From Rhynchopus sp. YZ270_cl-10 (Eukaryota > Euglenozoa > Diplonemea > Diplonemida > Diplonemidae), in NCBI GenBank assembly GCA_964035575.1, contig OZ037833.1:1116001-1180000 (forward strand): a stretch of DNA of 64,000 bases, read 5' to 3'. The position numbers and the translations under genes are program-made. Below the pieces are notes generated by a model. The model made no database searches, had not been told where the DNA came from, and saw only the letters and a program-made list of their open reading frames with translations. How positions within the stretch are numbered: the first letter of the stretch is position 1; the number at the start of each line of letters is the position of its first letter. Positions 1-10,642 of the stretch are shown piece after piece.

Positions 1-3000
1 CCAGTCCTTCTCCGTCTTCTCATCCGGGTCCACACACTTCTGCCCCACATCCGTGCACACGTTCGTCTGCCCGTTCGGGATTCCGGGAATCGGGTCGCGC
101 AGCGGCCTGCCCCCGTCAGCCGGGACCTGGCCCGCAGACAGACAGAACTGCTTCGACTCCGCAAGGCAGTGCGGCTTGTTCTTGTTGTAGTCGTCCGCCG
201 TGTCCACAAGGCACCACGACGACTTCTCGTGCATCGGGTTGCAGCATCCGTCCGTGCATGGCTCCGTCTGCTTGAACTCGTCGCTCGTCCATCCACACTG
301 GCACAGACACCCGTCCAGCGAGTACCGCGGGGTGTGCTTGCACTGCACAGCGTCCGACCGCTCCACACACTCGTCAAACCCGTCCCGACAATCTGCCACA
401 GTCGTCGTCACCGCAGTCTTTGTGCTTGGCGGCGGGCACTTGCAGAGCCAGTCGTTCAGGTTCGTGTGTGTCGGCTGCGGGTCCTCGCAGAGCTGACCTG
501 CAGCCGTGCACACGTTCCCGTTCCCGTTGTCCTTGTCGGCACACGTCGGGCACTTCACCGCACACTCGTCCAGCGAGCACGACGCCACCGCGTGCTGCGG
601 CGCAGTTCCGTGTGCAGGCGCCACGCAGTGGCACTCCCAGTTTCCGAGCGACGTGATGTCCGTGTCCACACAGACCTGGTGGCTGTCTTCGCACACCTTC
701 TTGATGTCGGCCAGCGTGCACTCGTCCACCTCGCACACGGCCACACCAGCAACCTGTGTCGAGTTCGACGGCGGCGGGCACACACACTCCCACGACGCCG
801 CAGCCTTGTGGTCCACATCCACACACGACTGTCCGGCCCCAACACAGATCTGCTCTCTCGTCCTGCACTCGTCCTCCTCGCAGTCCGCAACAGCCGTCAG
901 TGCCGTCCCCACCTTCGGGTCCACGCAGTGGCACTCCCAGTCGCTCACCGTCGTCAGGCTCTTCTCCACACACGTCTGCCCCTTCTCCTCGCAGAGGTTC
1001 TGCGTCCCCTGTGCCGTGCTCGCACACGTCGGGCACACAGCCTTGCACTCGTCCAGCTCACACACTGCAGGTGCCGTCACCTTCGACCCCGTGTACGGCG
1101 TCCTGCACTTGCACTGCCAGTCCCCAAGTTTCAGGTGTCCCAGGTTCAGGTCCTCGCAGTCCTGTCCCGCGTCCTCGCACTTGTTCGTCGGCGATGAGTC
1201 AGTCTGTGCACACGTCGGGCACACAGCCTTGCACTCGTCAAGCTCGCACACTGCAGGCACGTGCTGTCCGGGTGTTCCGGTTGCTGGCGGAATGCACTCG
1301 CACACAACCTTCTTGTCGAGCGCCGTCCCTGTCGTGCACGACTGCCCCGCAACGTGGCAGATGTCTCCAAACGTCTCACAGTCGCCCGGCGGGTCCTTGC
1401 AGATAGCAGGCTTCCCGTTCACCGGTGCCCCCACAAGCGTCTGCGGCGGCACACACTCGCACTTCCACGAGTCCGGCTTCTCCTTCTCCGGGTCCACACA
1501 CGTCTGTCCCACAGTCTGGCATGTCATACTGTTCAGGCTGCACTCGTCAAACATGCAGTCCTTCGCAGCCGCCCCCACAAGCGACGCCGTGCTCGGTGGC
1601 GGGCACACACACTTCCAGTCATCTGGGTTCTGCTGGTTCGGGTCCACACACGTCTGTCCCGCATCCTCGCACACCTTCTTCGTCGACGCATCCTCACACT
1701 CGTCCACTGGCGGCGCAGGTGTCGGCACAGCGGTCGGTGCAATTGTCGGTGGTGCCGGTGTCTCGGGCACGTCTGTTGGCGGTGCAGGTGTTGGCGGCGC
1801 AGACGTTGCTGGCGGCTGTGTTGGCGGTGCTGCTGTCTCCGGCACAGGTGTCGGTGGCGCAAGCGTTGCTGGTGCCGGCGTCGGCGGCACCGGTGTCAGC
1901 GGGATCAGCGTGCACTCATCCGGGGCGTTTGGTCCGGTCCACGTGCAGAGCGGGTTCGTGTCGCACTTCTCCTCCGTGCACAGGTCGTAGCACACCGACT
2001 TGCTGCATGTGGGGTCCGCCCACACACAGCCGTCGTCACCCTCGCACGCCGCCTGACCCACAAGGTCTGCGCACGTCGCAAGCGTCTTCGCAATGATCTT
2101 CCCAAACGTGCTCGACTTCTCGCACAGCTGGTCCAGCACATCAATCTTCAGGTTGTCCATCTCCACGTTCATGAAGTGCTCGTCACGTGGGTCACTGATC
2201 AGAGGCTTCAGCTTCACCTCTGCGTTCTCGTCCGCAAACGTGTGTGCAGCGTAGCGACGCACAACCACACCGAACACAGTAACATCCTCGTCACGCAGCT
2301 TCTGCTGGCCCTCCAGCAGCGAGTCCTTGAAACGTGGCTGCCAGTTCCTGTCCTTCCCGTACCACTTCCCGCACCCGTTCGAGCACGCGTCACCGTCGTA
2401 GTCCGTCAGTCCTCCGTCCGCAATGATCACAACAACGTGGGTTCTGTACGCCGGGCTCTGTGTATCAAGGAAGGTGTGGTCTGCCACGTCGTTCAGTGCG
2501 TCGTGCAGGTACGTCCAGCGCGACTGGTAGTTTGCCTCGTGCCAGTCCAGGTCTCCAAACAACTCCTCGCGCATACCGGAGAGCAGACCGTCCGTGCAGG
2601 CACCGATGGCGCAGCCTGACGGGTGGTCCTCGTCCGGGCGTGCGTCTGCCTTCGAGAACTGGATGAAGGTCACACGCATTCCGGGTGTGTTCTGCGGGAT
2701 GGTTGCGCCCACAGTGTGGTCGGTGCCCGTCAGCGGCACAGTCTTGACCCAGTCACGCATCATCTCAATCATCCCGTAGAAGCCGTGTGCGTGTGCACCA
2801 AACCTGCGCTGCATCGAACCAGACCCGTCAATGAGGAAGGCAATGTCCATGTCCGGGCACGCGTCAAAGTGTGGCGACGTGCACGCAGACTGCGCACCGG
2901 CGTGGTGCCAGGCACAGTCGGGGTCCTCCTGGCAGTCGCACCGTGCTCCGTGCTTCTCACATGTCTTCGGCACACACACGTTGGCGGCGTTGAACATGCA

Positions 3001-6000
3001 CTTCGCATCGGCGTCACACGGCATCTGTGTGTCCCACTTCGCACACTCCGTCTTCTTGCACTTCTCTGGCACCGTCGACGTGTCCATGTGGCACTTCGGG
3101 TTCGCGTCGCACTCCTTCTCGTCGGGAAGCTTCACACACTCATCCTCGATGCACACACCGTTGTTCCACTCACACACGTCGTCTGCGAGACACAGGTCCT
3201 GGGTCGTGTGCACACACTCCTTCGGCTTGCACCAGGAAATCAGTGTCGACGGCGGGCCGGTCGGAAGCGGCACGGTAGATGGCGGGTTCCACTCACACTC
3301 GTCGTCCTTCTCACACCTGTCCTGGGAGTCGTGCAGACACTTCTGCACTTCGCACAGGTCCCCGGTCTTGTCAAACAGACACACGTCCAGGTCGCAGTAG
3401 TCTGGGTTGCCTGCAGGCGGTGTGCACGGGTTCGGCACAGTCGCGAGGACGTCGTGGCACTTGTCCTCGTCTGTCGGGTCCACACACGGGTTGTCGACAC
3501 AGGTGTCCTTCCCCCACACAACGTCCCACAGGCAGTTCTTGTCGTCCTTGCAGTCTGCCACGTTCTTCTCCTCGCATGTCTCCTTCTCCGTACAGATCTT
3601 GTTCGTGGGGTCGAACTGGCACTTCGGGTTCTTTGTGCAGTCAGTCTCCTCGCAGTTTGCGTAACACTCAGAGTCCTCACACACCGCCGTCGCCCCCCAC
3701 GCACACGCCTTGTCAAGCTTGCAGTCCTGCTCGTTCATGAACTGCGGGCAGCCGGTCGCCCGTCCCAGAGCCTGCCCAAACTTCGATGTGTCGTCGCACA
3801 GCTTCATCAGCACCGTCTCCTTCAGCTCGTCCAGCATCACGTTCATGAAGTGGTCGCTCGTCGGCGCAGTCACAAGCGGCGACAGCTTCGCCTCTGCGTT
3901 GTCGTCCTGGAAGGTGTGCTGCGAGAACCGGCGGATCACCACTCCAAGCACCATGACATCCTCAGAACGCAGGTCTCCCTGCGCCTTGTCCAGCATCGCC
4001 GGGTACGTCGACTTGAAGGCTCTGTCCACGCACCACGGGTGTCCACACGCCCACGGGCAGCACGCGTCACCGTCGTAGTCGGTCAGCCCTCCGTCAGCAA
4101 TGATAACCACTGCGTGCTCTCTCCACGACGGGCTCTGCGATGCAGAGAACGTGTTGTCTGCCACGTCCTGCAGGGCTGCGTGCAGGTATGTCCAGCGCGA
4201 CTGGTAGTTGTCCTCGTGCCAGGTGATGTCTCCGTTCAGCTCGTCTCTGCGTCCGGACAGGTGTCCGTCCGTGCAGGCACCAACCGCACAGCCTGTCGGG
4301 TGGTCATCTGCGGGTGTTGCGTCTGCCATCGAGAACTGGATGAAGGTCACACGGAACCCCTTCCCCTTCGAGTCGATCATTGCACCCATCGTGTGGTCGT
4401 CTCCCGTCAGCGGCACGTCCTTGACCCAGTCACGCAGGATCTCAAGCATCCCGTAGAACCCGTGTGCGTGCGACCCGAAGGAACGCGACATCGAACCAGA
4501 CCCGTCCAGCACAAAGGCAATGTCCAGGTCCGGGCACGTGTCGTACGCAGTCGCAACACACTGCGCACTTCCCTGTCCGTGGTGCCACTTGCAGTCTGGG
4601 TCCTTCTCGCAGTCACACTTGAAGTCGTGCTTCTCGCACGTCTTCGGCACACACTGGTCCTTACCGAACACGTTCGCCCACATGCAGTTGTCGTCCGCCT
4701 CGCACTGCATCGTGTTGTCGTGCACCGCGCACTCGTGCTCCACGCACACCTGCGGGTCCTGCGTCGCAACCCAGCCACATGTCCCGTCCTGGTCGCAGTC
4801 CTTCTCGTTCTTGTGCTGCGCACAGGGTGTCTCCACACACTTGTCAGTGTCCCACTTGCACAGCGGGTCTGCGTCACACTTGGCCTGGTCCGTCGTCGTG
4901 CACAGCTTCTCGTCACAGTATCCAACCTTCGTCGAAGTCGGTGGGTTCGTCGGAAGCGGGTTCGCCGGCACCCACTCACAGTCGGTGTTCGTCGTGCAGC
5001 GTCCGTCCTCGTCCTCAAGACACTTCTTCACCTCGCAGACGTCACCTGTCGTAACGTGGCACACATCCAGCTTGCAGAAGTCCGGGTCGCCAGTCGGCGG
5101 TGTGCACGGGTCCACAGTCGCACCCACTGCAGCACAGTCGTCCTTTGCCACGTCGACACACGGGTTGTCCACGCAGTTGTCTCCCTTCTTCCACACAGCG
5201 TCCCACAGACACTTCGGGTCGTTCTTGCAGGCCGTCGAGTCAGTGTGCTTCACACACCCGGGGTCCTCCTCGCACTGGCCGTTGTTCCACGCACACGCCG
5301 GGTTCGTCAGACACGTCTGCTCGTCGCAGTGTGGGTAGCACTCAGAGTTCTTGCACACAGTGGTGTCCCACACACAGGCCTTGTCAGCCGTGCACTCGGT
5401 CTCCGCAAGGTTCCCAACGCAGTCAGGCTCCTTCGTCACAAGCACCTTTCCAAACACGCTGTCGGGGTCGCACAGCTTCAGCAGCATCTCGTCCTGGATC
5501 TCGTCAAGCATCAGGTTCATGAAGTGCTCGCTCGTCGGCTCCGTCACAAGCGGTGTCAGCTTCGCCTCTGCGTTGTCGTCCTGGAAGGTGTGCTGCGAGA
5601 ACCGGCGCATCACAACACCGAACACCTGCACGTCCTCGTCACGCAGGTCCTGCTGCGCCGTCACAAGCATCCCCTTGTACTCGTCTCTGTGACGAGGGTC
5701 AATGCAACGTCTGTCTCCACACGCCCACGGGCAGCACGCGTCACCGTCGTTGTCTGTGATACCTCCGTCAGCAATGATGATCACCACGTGCTCTCTCCAC
5801 GACGGGCTCTGCGACGCGGTGAACGTGTTGTCCGCCACGTCCTGCAGGGCTGCGTGCAGGTATGTCCACTGCGACTGGTAGTTGTCCTCGTGCCAGGTGA
5901 TGTCTCCGTTCAGCTCGTCTCTGCGTCCGGACAGGTGTCCCGCCGTGCAGGCACCAACCGCACAGTTCGTTGGGTGGTCCTCTGCGGGTGTTGCGTCTGC

Positions 6001-8682
6001 CTTCGAGAACTGGATGAAGGTGATACGGAACCCAGCGTCCTTCGAGACAATGTTTGCACCCATCGTGTGGTCGTCTCCCGTCAGCGGCACGTCCTTGATC
6101 CAGTCACGCATGATCTCAAGCAGACCGTAGAACCCGTGTGCGTGGTTTCCGAAGGAACGCGACATCGAACCAGACCCGTCCAGCACAAAGGCAATGTCCA
6201 GGTCCGGGCAGGTGCTGTAACGCGGCACGCTGCAGTACGACCCACCAGGCCCGTGGTGCCAGGCACAGTCGGTATCCTTTTCACAGTCGCACTTCGTCGT
6301 GTAGTGGTCGCAGTTCTTCGGCACACACGTGTCCGTGTCCGTCCACATGCACTTGTCGGGGGACCCGGTGCACGTCGCAGTGTCTGTGAGCAGCTGGCAC
6401 GGCTCCTCCTTGCACCCCTGTGGGTCCAGTGTCAGGTCCCAGTGGCACTTCGGGTTCTGGTCGCAGTCCTTCTCGTTCCTGTTCTTTGCACACTCCGACG
6501 TCACACACTTGTCAGTGTCCCACTTGCACAGCGGGTCTGCGTCACACTTGGCCTGGTCCGTCGTCGTGCAGATCTTCTCGTCACAGTAGCCAACCAGCGT
6601 CGACGGTGTCGTTGTTGCCGGTGACCCAGCAGGCTTCACCCACTCACAGTCGGTGTTCGTCGTGCAGCGTCCGTCCTCGTCCTCAAGACACTTCTTCACC
6701 TCGCACTTGTTCGTCGCCGCATCGTATGCGCATGTCTCCAGGTCGCACTTGTCGGGGTTCGCCGGGTCTGCTGTGCACGTCTGCACCGGCTCCACGTGAC
6801 CGTTGCACGCCGTCGACCCGTCAACCTTGATACACGGGTTGTCCACGCAGTTGTCCCCCTTGTTCCACACAGTGTCCCACAGACAGGTCGGGTCGTTCTT
6901 GCACTCCGTCTGCGACAGGGCCGTGCAGCCTGGCGGCTTCGGGTCACACCGTCCGTCAGCAGCAGTCCACTGGCACGCGTCGTTCGCAATGCAGTTCTGC
7001 TCATCGCACAGAGGGAAGCACACAGACTCCGTGCACGACCCCAGGGCCACGTCGTACACGCAGTACGACGTCGACTCGCAGTCCGCCTGCGCCTTCGCCA
7101 GACATGCGCTTGTCACAGCAGGCTTCGAGAGAGTCTTTCCAAACACGCTGTTCGGGTCGCACAGCTTCAGCAGCATCTCGTCCTGGATCTCGTCAAGCAT
7201 CAGGTTCATGAAGTGCTCGCTCGTCGGCTCCGTCACAAGCGGTGTCAGCTTCGCCTCTGCGTTGTCGTCCTGGAAGGTGTGCTGCGAGAATCGGCGCATC
7301 ACAACACCGAACACCTGCACGTTCTCAGAACGCAGGTCCTCCTGCGCCTTCACCAGTGCTGCAGGGTACGTCGACCGCCAGTTCCTGTCAATGCACCACG
7401 GGTGTCCACACGCCCACGGGCAGCACGCGTCACCGTCGTTGTCTGTGATACCTCCGTCAGCAATGATGATCACCACGTGGTCTCTCCAGTCGGGGCTCTG
7501 CGATGAGGTGAACGTGTTGTCCGCCACGTCCTGCAGGGCCTCGTGCATGTACGTCCACTGCGACTGGTAGTTGTCCTCGTGCCAGTCGATGTCTCCGTTC
7601 AGCTCGTCTCTGCGTCCGGACAGGTGTCCCGCCGTGCAGGCACCAATGGCACAGTTCGTTGGGTGGTCCTCATCGGGTCTTGCGTCTGCCTTCGAGAACT
7701 GGATGAAGGTGATACGGAACCCCTTCCCCTTCGAGTCGATGTTTGCACCCATCGTGTGGTCGTCCCCCGTCAGCGGCACAGTCATCATCCAGTCACGCAT
7801 GATCTCAAGCAGACCGTAGAACCCGTGTGCGTGGTTTCCGAAGGAACGCGACATCGAACCAGACCCGTCCAGCACAAAGGCGATATCCAGGTCCGGGCAT
7901 GCGTCGTACAGAGGGTCCACACAGTAGCTCCCCGAGGTTCCGATGTGCCACTTGCAGTCCGGGTCGTCGCTACACGCACACCTGTCCGCCGTCGGCAGGT
8001 TGTGCTTGTCGCACGTCTTCGGCACACAAACCTTGTCAACGTCGTTCCACATGCACGCGTTGTCCGACGTACAGGCAACCGAGTTTGTTGTCGGTGAGCA
8101 CGCTGTCGTCTTGCAGAACCCTGCCGCGTTGTCGTAGTGGCAGCTCAGGTCGTGGTCGCAGTCCTTCTCGTCAGCGTGGTTCGCACAGTCCGTCATCCCA
8201 CAGGACCCGCTTTTCCACGCACACCCGTTCTGCCCCTCGCACGCCGTCTGCGACCCCTGTCCCACACAGTGGTCCTCCACACAGTAGACCATCTGCTCCG
8301 ACGGGCGCTTGTTCGACACGTCCGTTGTCGTCTCCCACTTGCAGCTCCCTCCACACGTCCCCTGCGAGAAGAACAGGCAGTTCTTCACGTGGCACCGTGG
8401 GGACAGCGCCAAGTCGTACTGGCACACCTCCACCTTGCAGAAGTCTGGGTCCCCAGCTGGCGCCTGGCACGTCGCCACCGGCATCTCCACAGACGTCGCC
8501 CCACAGTCCGACGAACCCACCTGTGCCCTGCACGGATCCTCCGTGCACAGATCAGGATACCACACAGGGTTCCACAGACACGCCGCGTCAGCACCGCACG
8601 CCGTCGCGTCGTTCCCATAGTCCGTGCATGCTGCGTGGCCTGCCACAGCCACAGACAGCAGCACTACCTGCCGCATCGCCAT
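1..8682 (-). CDS. Giant secreted or surface protein with four VWA modules and Cys-rich/EGF-like repeats (partial at window edge)
   Basis: One minus-strand frame stays open from an ATG at 8682 to base 1 (about 2,894 codons, no intron needed); the C-terminus lies outside the window. The start (MAMRQVVLLSVAVAGHA, then Cys-rich sequence) is a good signal peptide. Four von Willebrand A domains show the MIDAS signature DGSGSM near residues 272, 835, 1393 and 1952, each followed by a conserved stretch ending in a second acidic motif (ADGGLTDYDGDA in one copy). Between VWA domains are about 300 residues of short cysteine repeats of the form C-x-W-x(n)-C. A Pro/Thr/Ala-rich linker (about residues 2256-2331) precedes EGF-like repeats with DEC...C..GQ.C.D...W.C.C spacing. 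VWA domains usually bind protein ligands through a metal ion, so adhesion or matrix function is inferred. The frame and the repeats are seen; the ligand is unknown. No membrane anchor is visible in the part present. Confidence 0.9.
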   Translation of the reverse strand, partial: MAMRQVVLLSVAVAGHAACTDYGNDATACGADAACLWNPVWYPDLCTEDPCRAQVGSSDCGATSVEMPVATCQAPAGDPDFCKVEVCQYDLALSPRCHVKNCLFFSQGTCGGSCKWETTTDVSNKRPSEQMVYCVEDHCVGQGSQTACEGQNGCAWKSGSCGMTDCANHADEKDCDHDLSCHYDNAAGFCKTTACSPTTNSVACTSDNACMWNDVDKVCVPKTCDKHNLPTADRCACSDDPDCKWHIGTSGSYCVDPLYDACPDLDIAFVLDGSGSMSRSFGNHAHGFYGLLEIMRDWMMTVPLTGDDHTMGANIDSKGKGFRITFIQFSKADARPDEDHPTNCAIGACTAGHLSGRRDELNGDIDWHEDNYQSQWTYMHEALQDVADNTFTSSQSPDWRDHVVIIIADGGITDNDGDACCPWACGHPWCIDRNWRSTYPAALVKAQEDLRSENVQVFGVVMRRFSQHTFQDDNAEAKLTPLVTEPTSEHFMNLMLDEIQDEMLLKLCDPNSVFGKTLSKPAVTSACLAKAQADCESTSYCVYDVALGSCTESVCFPLCDEQNCIANDACQWTAADGRCDPKPPGCTALSQTECKNDPTCLWDTVWNKGDNCVDNPCIKVDGSTACNGHVEPVQTCTADPANPDKCDLETCAYDAATNKCEVKKCLEDEDGRCTTNTDCEWVKPAGSPATTTPSTLVGYCDEKICTTTDQAKCDADPLCKWDTDKCVTSECAKNRNEKDCDQNPKCHWDLTLDPQGCKEEPCQLLTDTATCTGSPDKCMWTDTDTCVPKNCDHYTTKCDCEKDTDCAWHHGPGGSYCSVPRYSTCPDLDIAFVLDGSGSMSRSFGNHAHGFYGLLEIMRDWIKDVPLTGDDHTMGANIVSKDAGFRITFIQFSKADATPAEDHPTNCAVGACTAGHLSGRRDELNGDITWHEDNYQSQWTYLHAALQDVADNTFTASQSPSWREHVVIIIADGGITDNDGDACCPWACGDRRCIDPRHRDEYKGMLVTAQQDLRDEDVQVFGVVMRRFSQHTFQDDNAEAKLTPLVTEPTSEHFMNLMLDEIQDEMLLKLCDPDSVFGKVLVTKEPDCVGNLAETECTADKACVWDTTVCKNSECYPHCDEQTCLTNPACAWNNGQCEEDPGCVKHTDSTACKNDPKCLWDAVWKKGDNCVDNPCVDVAKDDCAAVGATVDPCTPPTGDPDFCKLDVCHVTTGDVCEVKKCLEDEDGRCTTNTDCEWVPANPLPTNPPTSTKVGYCDEKLCTTTDQAKCDADPLCKWDTDKCVETPCAQHKNEKDCDQDGTCGWVATQDPQVCVEHECAVHDNTMQCEADDNCMWANVFGKDQCVPKTCEKHDFKCDCEKDPDCKWHHGQGSAQCVATAYDTCPDLDIAFVLDGSGSMSRSFGSHAHGFYGMLEILRDWVKDVPLTGDDHTMGAMIDSKGKGFRVTFIQFSMADATPADDHPTGCAVGACTDGHLSGRRDELNGDITWHEDNYQSRWTYLHAALQDVADNTFSASQSPSWREHAVVIIADGGLTDYDGDACCPWACGHPWCVDRAFKSTYPAMLDKAQGDLRSEDVMVLGVVIRRFSQHTFQDDNAEAKLSPLVTAPTSDHFMNVMLDELKETVLMKLCDDTSKFGQALGRATGCPQFMNEQDCKLDKACAWGATAVCEDSECYANCEETDCTKNPKCQFDPTNKICTEKETCEEKNVADCKDDKNCLWDVVWGKDTCVDNPCVDPTDEDKCHDVLATVPNPCTPPAGNPDYCDLDVCLFDKTGDLCEVQKCLHDSQDRCEKDDECEWNPPSTVPLPTGPPSTLISWCKPKECVHTTQDLCLADDVCEWNNGVCIEDECVKLPDEKECDANPKCHMDTSTVPEKCKKTECAKWDTQMPCDADAKCMFNAANVCVPKTCEKHGARCDCQEDPDCAWHHAGAQSACTSPHFDACPDMDIAFLIDGSGSMQRRFGAHAHGFYGMIEMMRDWVKTVPLTGTDHTVGATIPQNTPGMRVTFIQFSKADARPDEDHPSGCAIGACTDGLLSGMREELFGDLDWHEANYQSRWTYLHDALNDVADHTFLDTQSPAYRTHVVVIIADGGLTDYDGDACSNGCGKWYGKDRNWQPRFKDSLLEGQQKLRDEDVTVFGVVVRRYAAHTFADENAEVKLKPLISDPRDEHFMNVEMDNLKIDVLDQLCEKSSTFGKIIAKTLATCADLVGQAACEGDDGCVWADPTCSKSVCYDLCTEEKCDTNPLCTWTGPNAPDECTLIPLTPVPPTPAPATLAPPTPVPETAAPPTQPPATSAPPTPAPPTDVPETPAPPTIAPTAVPTPAPPVDECEDASTKKVCEDAGQTCVDPNQQNPDDWKCVCPPPSTASLVGAAAKDCMFDECSLNSMTCQTVGQTCVDPEKEKPDSWKCECVPPQTLVGAPVNGKPAICKDPPGDCETFGDICHVAGQSCTTGTALDKKVVCECIPPATGTPGQHVPAVCELDECKAVCPTCAQTDSSPTNKCEDAGQDCEDLNLGHLKLGDWQCKCRTPYTGSKVTAPAVCELDECKAVCPTCASTAQGTQNLCEEKGQTCVEKSLTTVSDWECHCVDPKVGTALTAVADCEEDECRTREQICVGAGQSCVDVDHKAAASWECVCPPPSNSTQVAGVAVCEVDECTLADIKKVCEDSHQVCVDTDITSLGNWECHCVAPAHGTAPQHAVASCSLDECAVKCPTCADKDNGNGNVCTAAGQLCEDPQPTHTNLNDWLCKCPPPSTKTAVTTTVADCRDGFDECVERSDAVQCKHTPRYSLDGCLCQCGWTSDEFKQTEPCTDGCCNPMHEKSSWCLVDTADDYNKNKPHCLAESKQFCLSAGQVPADGGRPLRDPIPGIPNGQTNVCTDVGQKCVDPDEKTEKDW

Positions 8683-9101
8683 CTTCTCTCACGAGCTCCT
8701 GTGTCTACCCTTCAGGGCCAGGCACCGGCTCTCACTTCTGTTTGCTTCTTTTTCTCTTTTCAAACGATACTCTCTTGGTGTTCTCTGGTGTGTGGTGATG
8801 TGGGTGTGAATGGGCGATGGGGTACAGTTACTAAAACAACCGGAGTACATTATTGTTGGAGTTAGATATGACCTTCATGTCACAGTTGTGAAGAGGGGCA
8901 AACGTGGAGGGACAGAGAACGAACGTACCATAACATAAAAGCATTGCAACAGAATTTAGGGGGTCCAGGAAACGGGCACGGCAACCCACATCGCAAGACA
9001 GAGGCAACACTGTCGCAGTGCAGATACCTGGTTAGGATGTCCGTACTTGCTCCCCAGTGGCCAGTCGACGGTGCAGTGATGTGCTCGATGACTGCATCGA
9101 G

Positions 9102-9140
<39 letters not shown>

Positions 9141-9450
9141 GAAACGTACGCAAGAGGAGAGACATCTGAAGTACACATCACCCATACTGCTTGCAGATGA
9201 CTCACAATGAGTTGAGACGTCAGCTGGCGTATCTTGGGAAATAAACGTAAAAGACGTGTGAAATGAGTGCCTCTCCTCCGTGCACCAACACATCTTTACC
9301 ACGTCGTGTGGAGAACGTAGTGGGCTTTGAAACGTGGCTGTCCATTGTTGCGGAAACAGTCACAAAAAAAAAGGGGGGGAAGGGGGGGAAAATGTTGCGA
9401 AGGATTCCTGTAACACACTTTGCGTTGTGTCGGGGGGGGGGGGGGGGGGG
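8683..9450. other. Upstream region of the VWA gene with homopolymers
   Basis: No gene is supported here. It should hold the promoter of the minus-strand VWA gene. It contains a 35-base A tract (9104-9138), an A/G-rich patch near 9363-9390 and a 19-base G run at 9432-9450 that directly borders the foldback element. The short reading frames here are homopolymer artefacts. Confidence 0.6.
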
Positions 9451-10642
9451 TAGGGGGTACGACTCCAGCCATTTTTTGCGCACGGAAAATTCATTTGGCA
9501 TTATCTGGTCATCTCCAAGGCAACTGCGGGTGAAAAACACCCTCAGAGTGGGTCACAGGGGGCCTGTGGGTCGAAAAACGACCCAGAAGCCACCCCAGAA
9601 TACAAAAAAATGGAAAAAAATAGTGAAAAAACGGCTTTTTTCACGTTTTGGCCACTTTGGGCAAAATAGCGATTTTTCGAGAAAAAAATCAAAAACCGGG
9701 ATATTTTTTGACATCACAAAGCCTCCTTTGGCACAAATATACCCCAAAAGTGGCCTGTGAGTCCATTCCAACCTGTTTTGGACATATTTGACACTTTTGG
9801 AAGTGTTTTTTTGGTGGTTTTAGGTCAAAAAAATGCCCAAGACGTCCCCAAGACATCCCCAAGACACTTTGCACACCCCCTGTTACGGTCATATTTTTTT
9901 CGTTTTTTTGCCTGAAACCCCCAAAATACCCCTCCCGGACCCCACATAGTCCCGAATATCCATCACACACCCACTCAGAGTGAGTAGAAGCACCCCAAAA
10001 AAAATATTTTTTAAAGCCCTAAAATTGTGCTTCAGTTTCGGCAGCATCCATGTTGAAGTTGAAGGGCTTTAAAAAATATTTTTTTTGGGGTGCTTCTACT
10101 CACTCTGAGTGGGTGTGTGATGGATATTCGGGACTATGTGGGGTCCGGGAGGGGTATTTTGGGGGTTTCAGGCAAAAAAACGAAAAAAATATGACCGTAA
10201 CAGGGGGTGTGCAAAGTGTCTTGGGGATGTCTTGGGGACGTCTTGGGCATTTTTTTGACCTAAAAACACCAAAAAAACACTTCCAAAAGTGTCAAATATG
10301 TCCAAAACAGGTTGGAATGGACTCACAGGCCACTTTTGGGGTATATTTGTGCCAAAGGAGGCTTTGTGATGTCAAAAAATATCCCGGTTTTTGATTTTTT
10401 TCTCGAAAAATCGCTATTTTGCCCAAAGTGGCCAAAACGTGAAAAAAGCCGTTTTTTCACTATTTTTTTCCATTTTTTTGTATTCTGGGGTGGCTTCTGG
10501 GTCGTTTTTCGACCCACAGGCCCCCTGTGACCCACTCTGAGGGTGTTTTTCACCCGCAGTTGCCTTGGAGATGGCCAGATAATGCCAAATGAATTTTCCG
10601 TGCGTTTGGTCCCAGCCAAAATGGCTGGAGTCGTATCCCCTA
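9451..10642. mobile_element. Foldback (long inverted-repeat) element, about 1.19 kb
   Basis: Two arms, 9451-10020 and 10063-10642, are reverse complements of each other with only scattered mismatches and one small indel near the outer end. A 42-bp unpaired spacer (10021-10062) lies between them. Outer ends read TAGGGG... and ...CCCCTA. G runs of 19 and 18 bases, both on the plus strand, flank the element. These could be a duplicated poly-G target or a pre-existing microsatellite. Mirror-image small reading frames (72-114 codons) occur in the arms but look like chance. No transposase is present, so it would be non-autonomous. Naming it a mobile element rather than a palindromic duplication is inference. 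Confidence 0.75.

Noticed and set aside
2623-6624. 1,333-codon plus-strand frame, and similar long plus frames at 169-1197, 506-1990 and 1261-2619
   Set aside because: They lie antisense to the VWA gene and have Leu/Arg/Val- or Ser/His-rich low-complexity sequence. The minus frame has a signal peptide, VWA motifs and regular cysteines, so these are shadows.
9263-10619. Mirrored frames of 72-165 codons in the foldback arms as a real gene pair
   Set aside because: They are short, rich in homopolymer-encoded residues, and exist on both strands only because of the inverted repeat.
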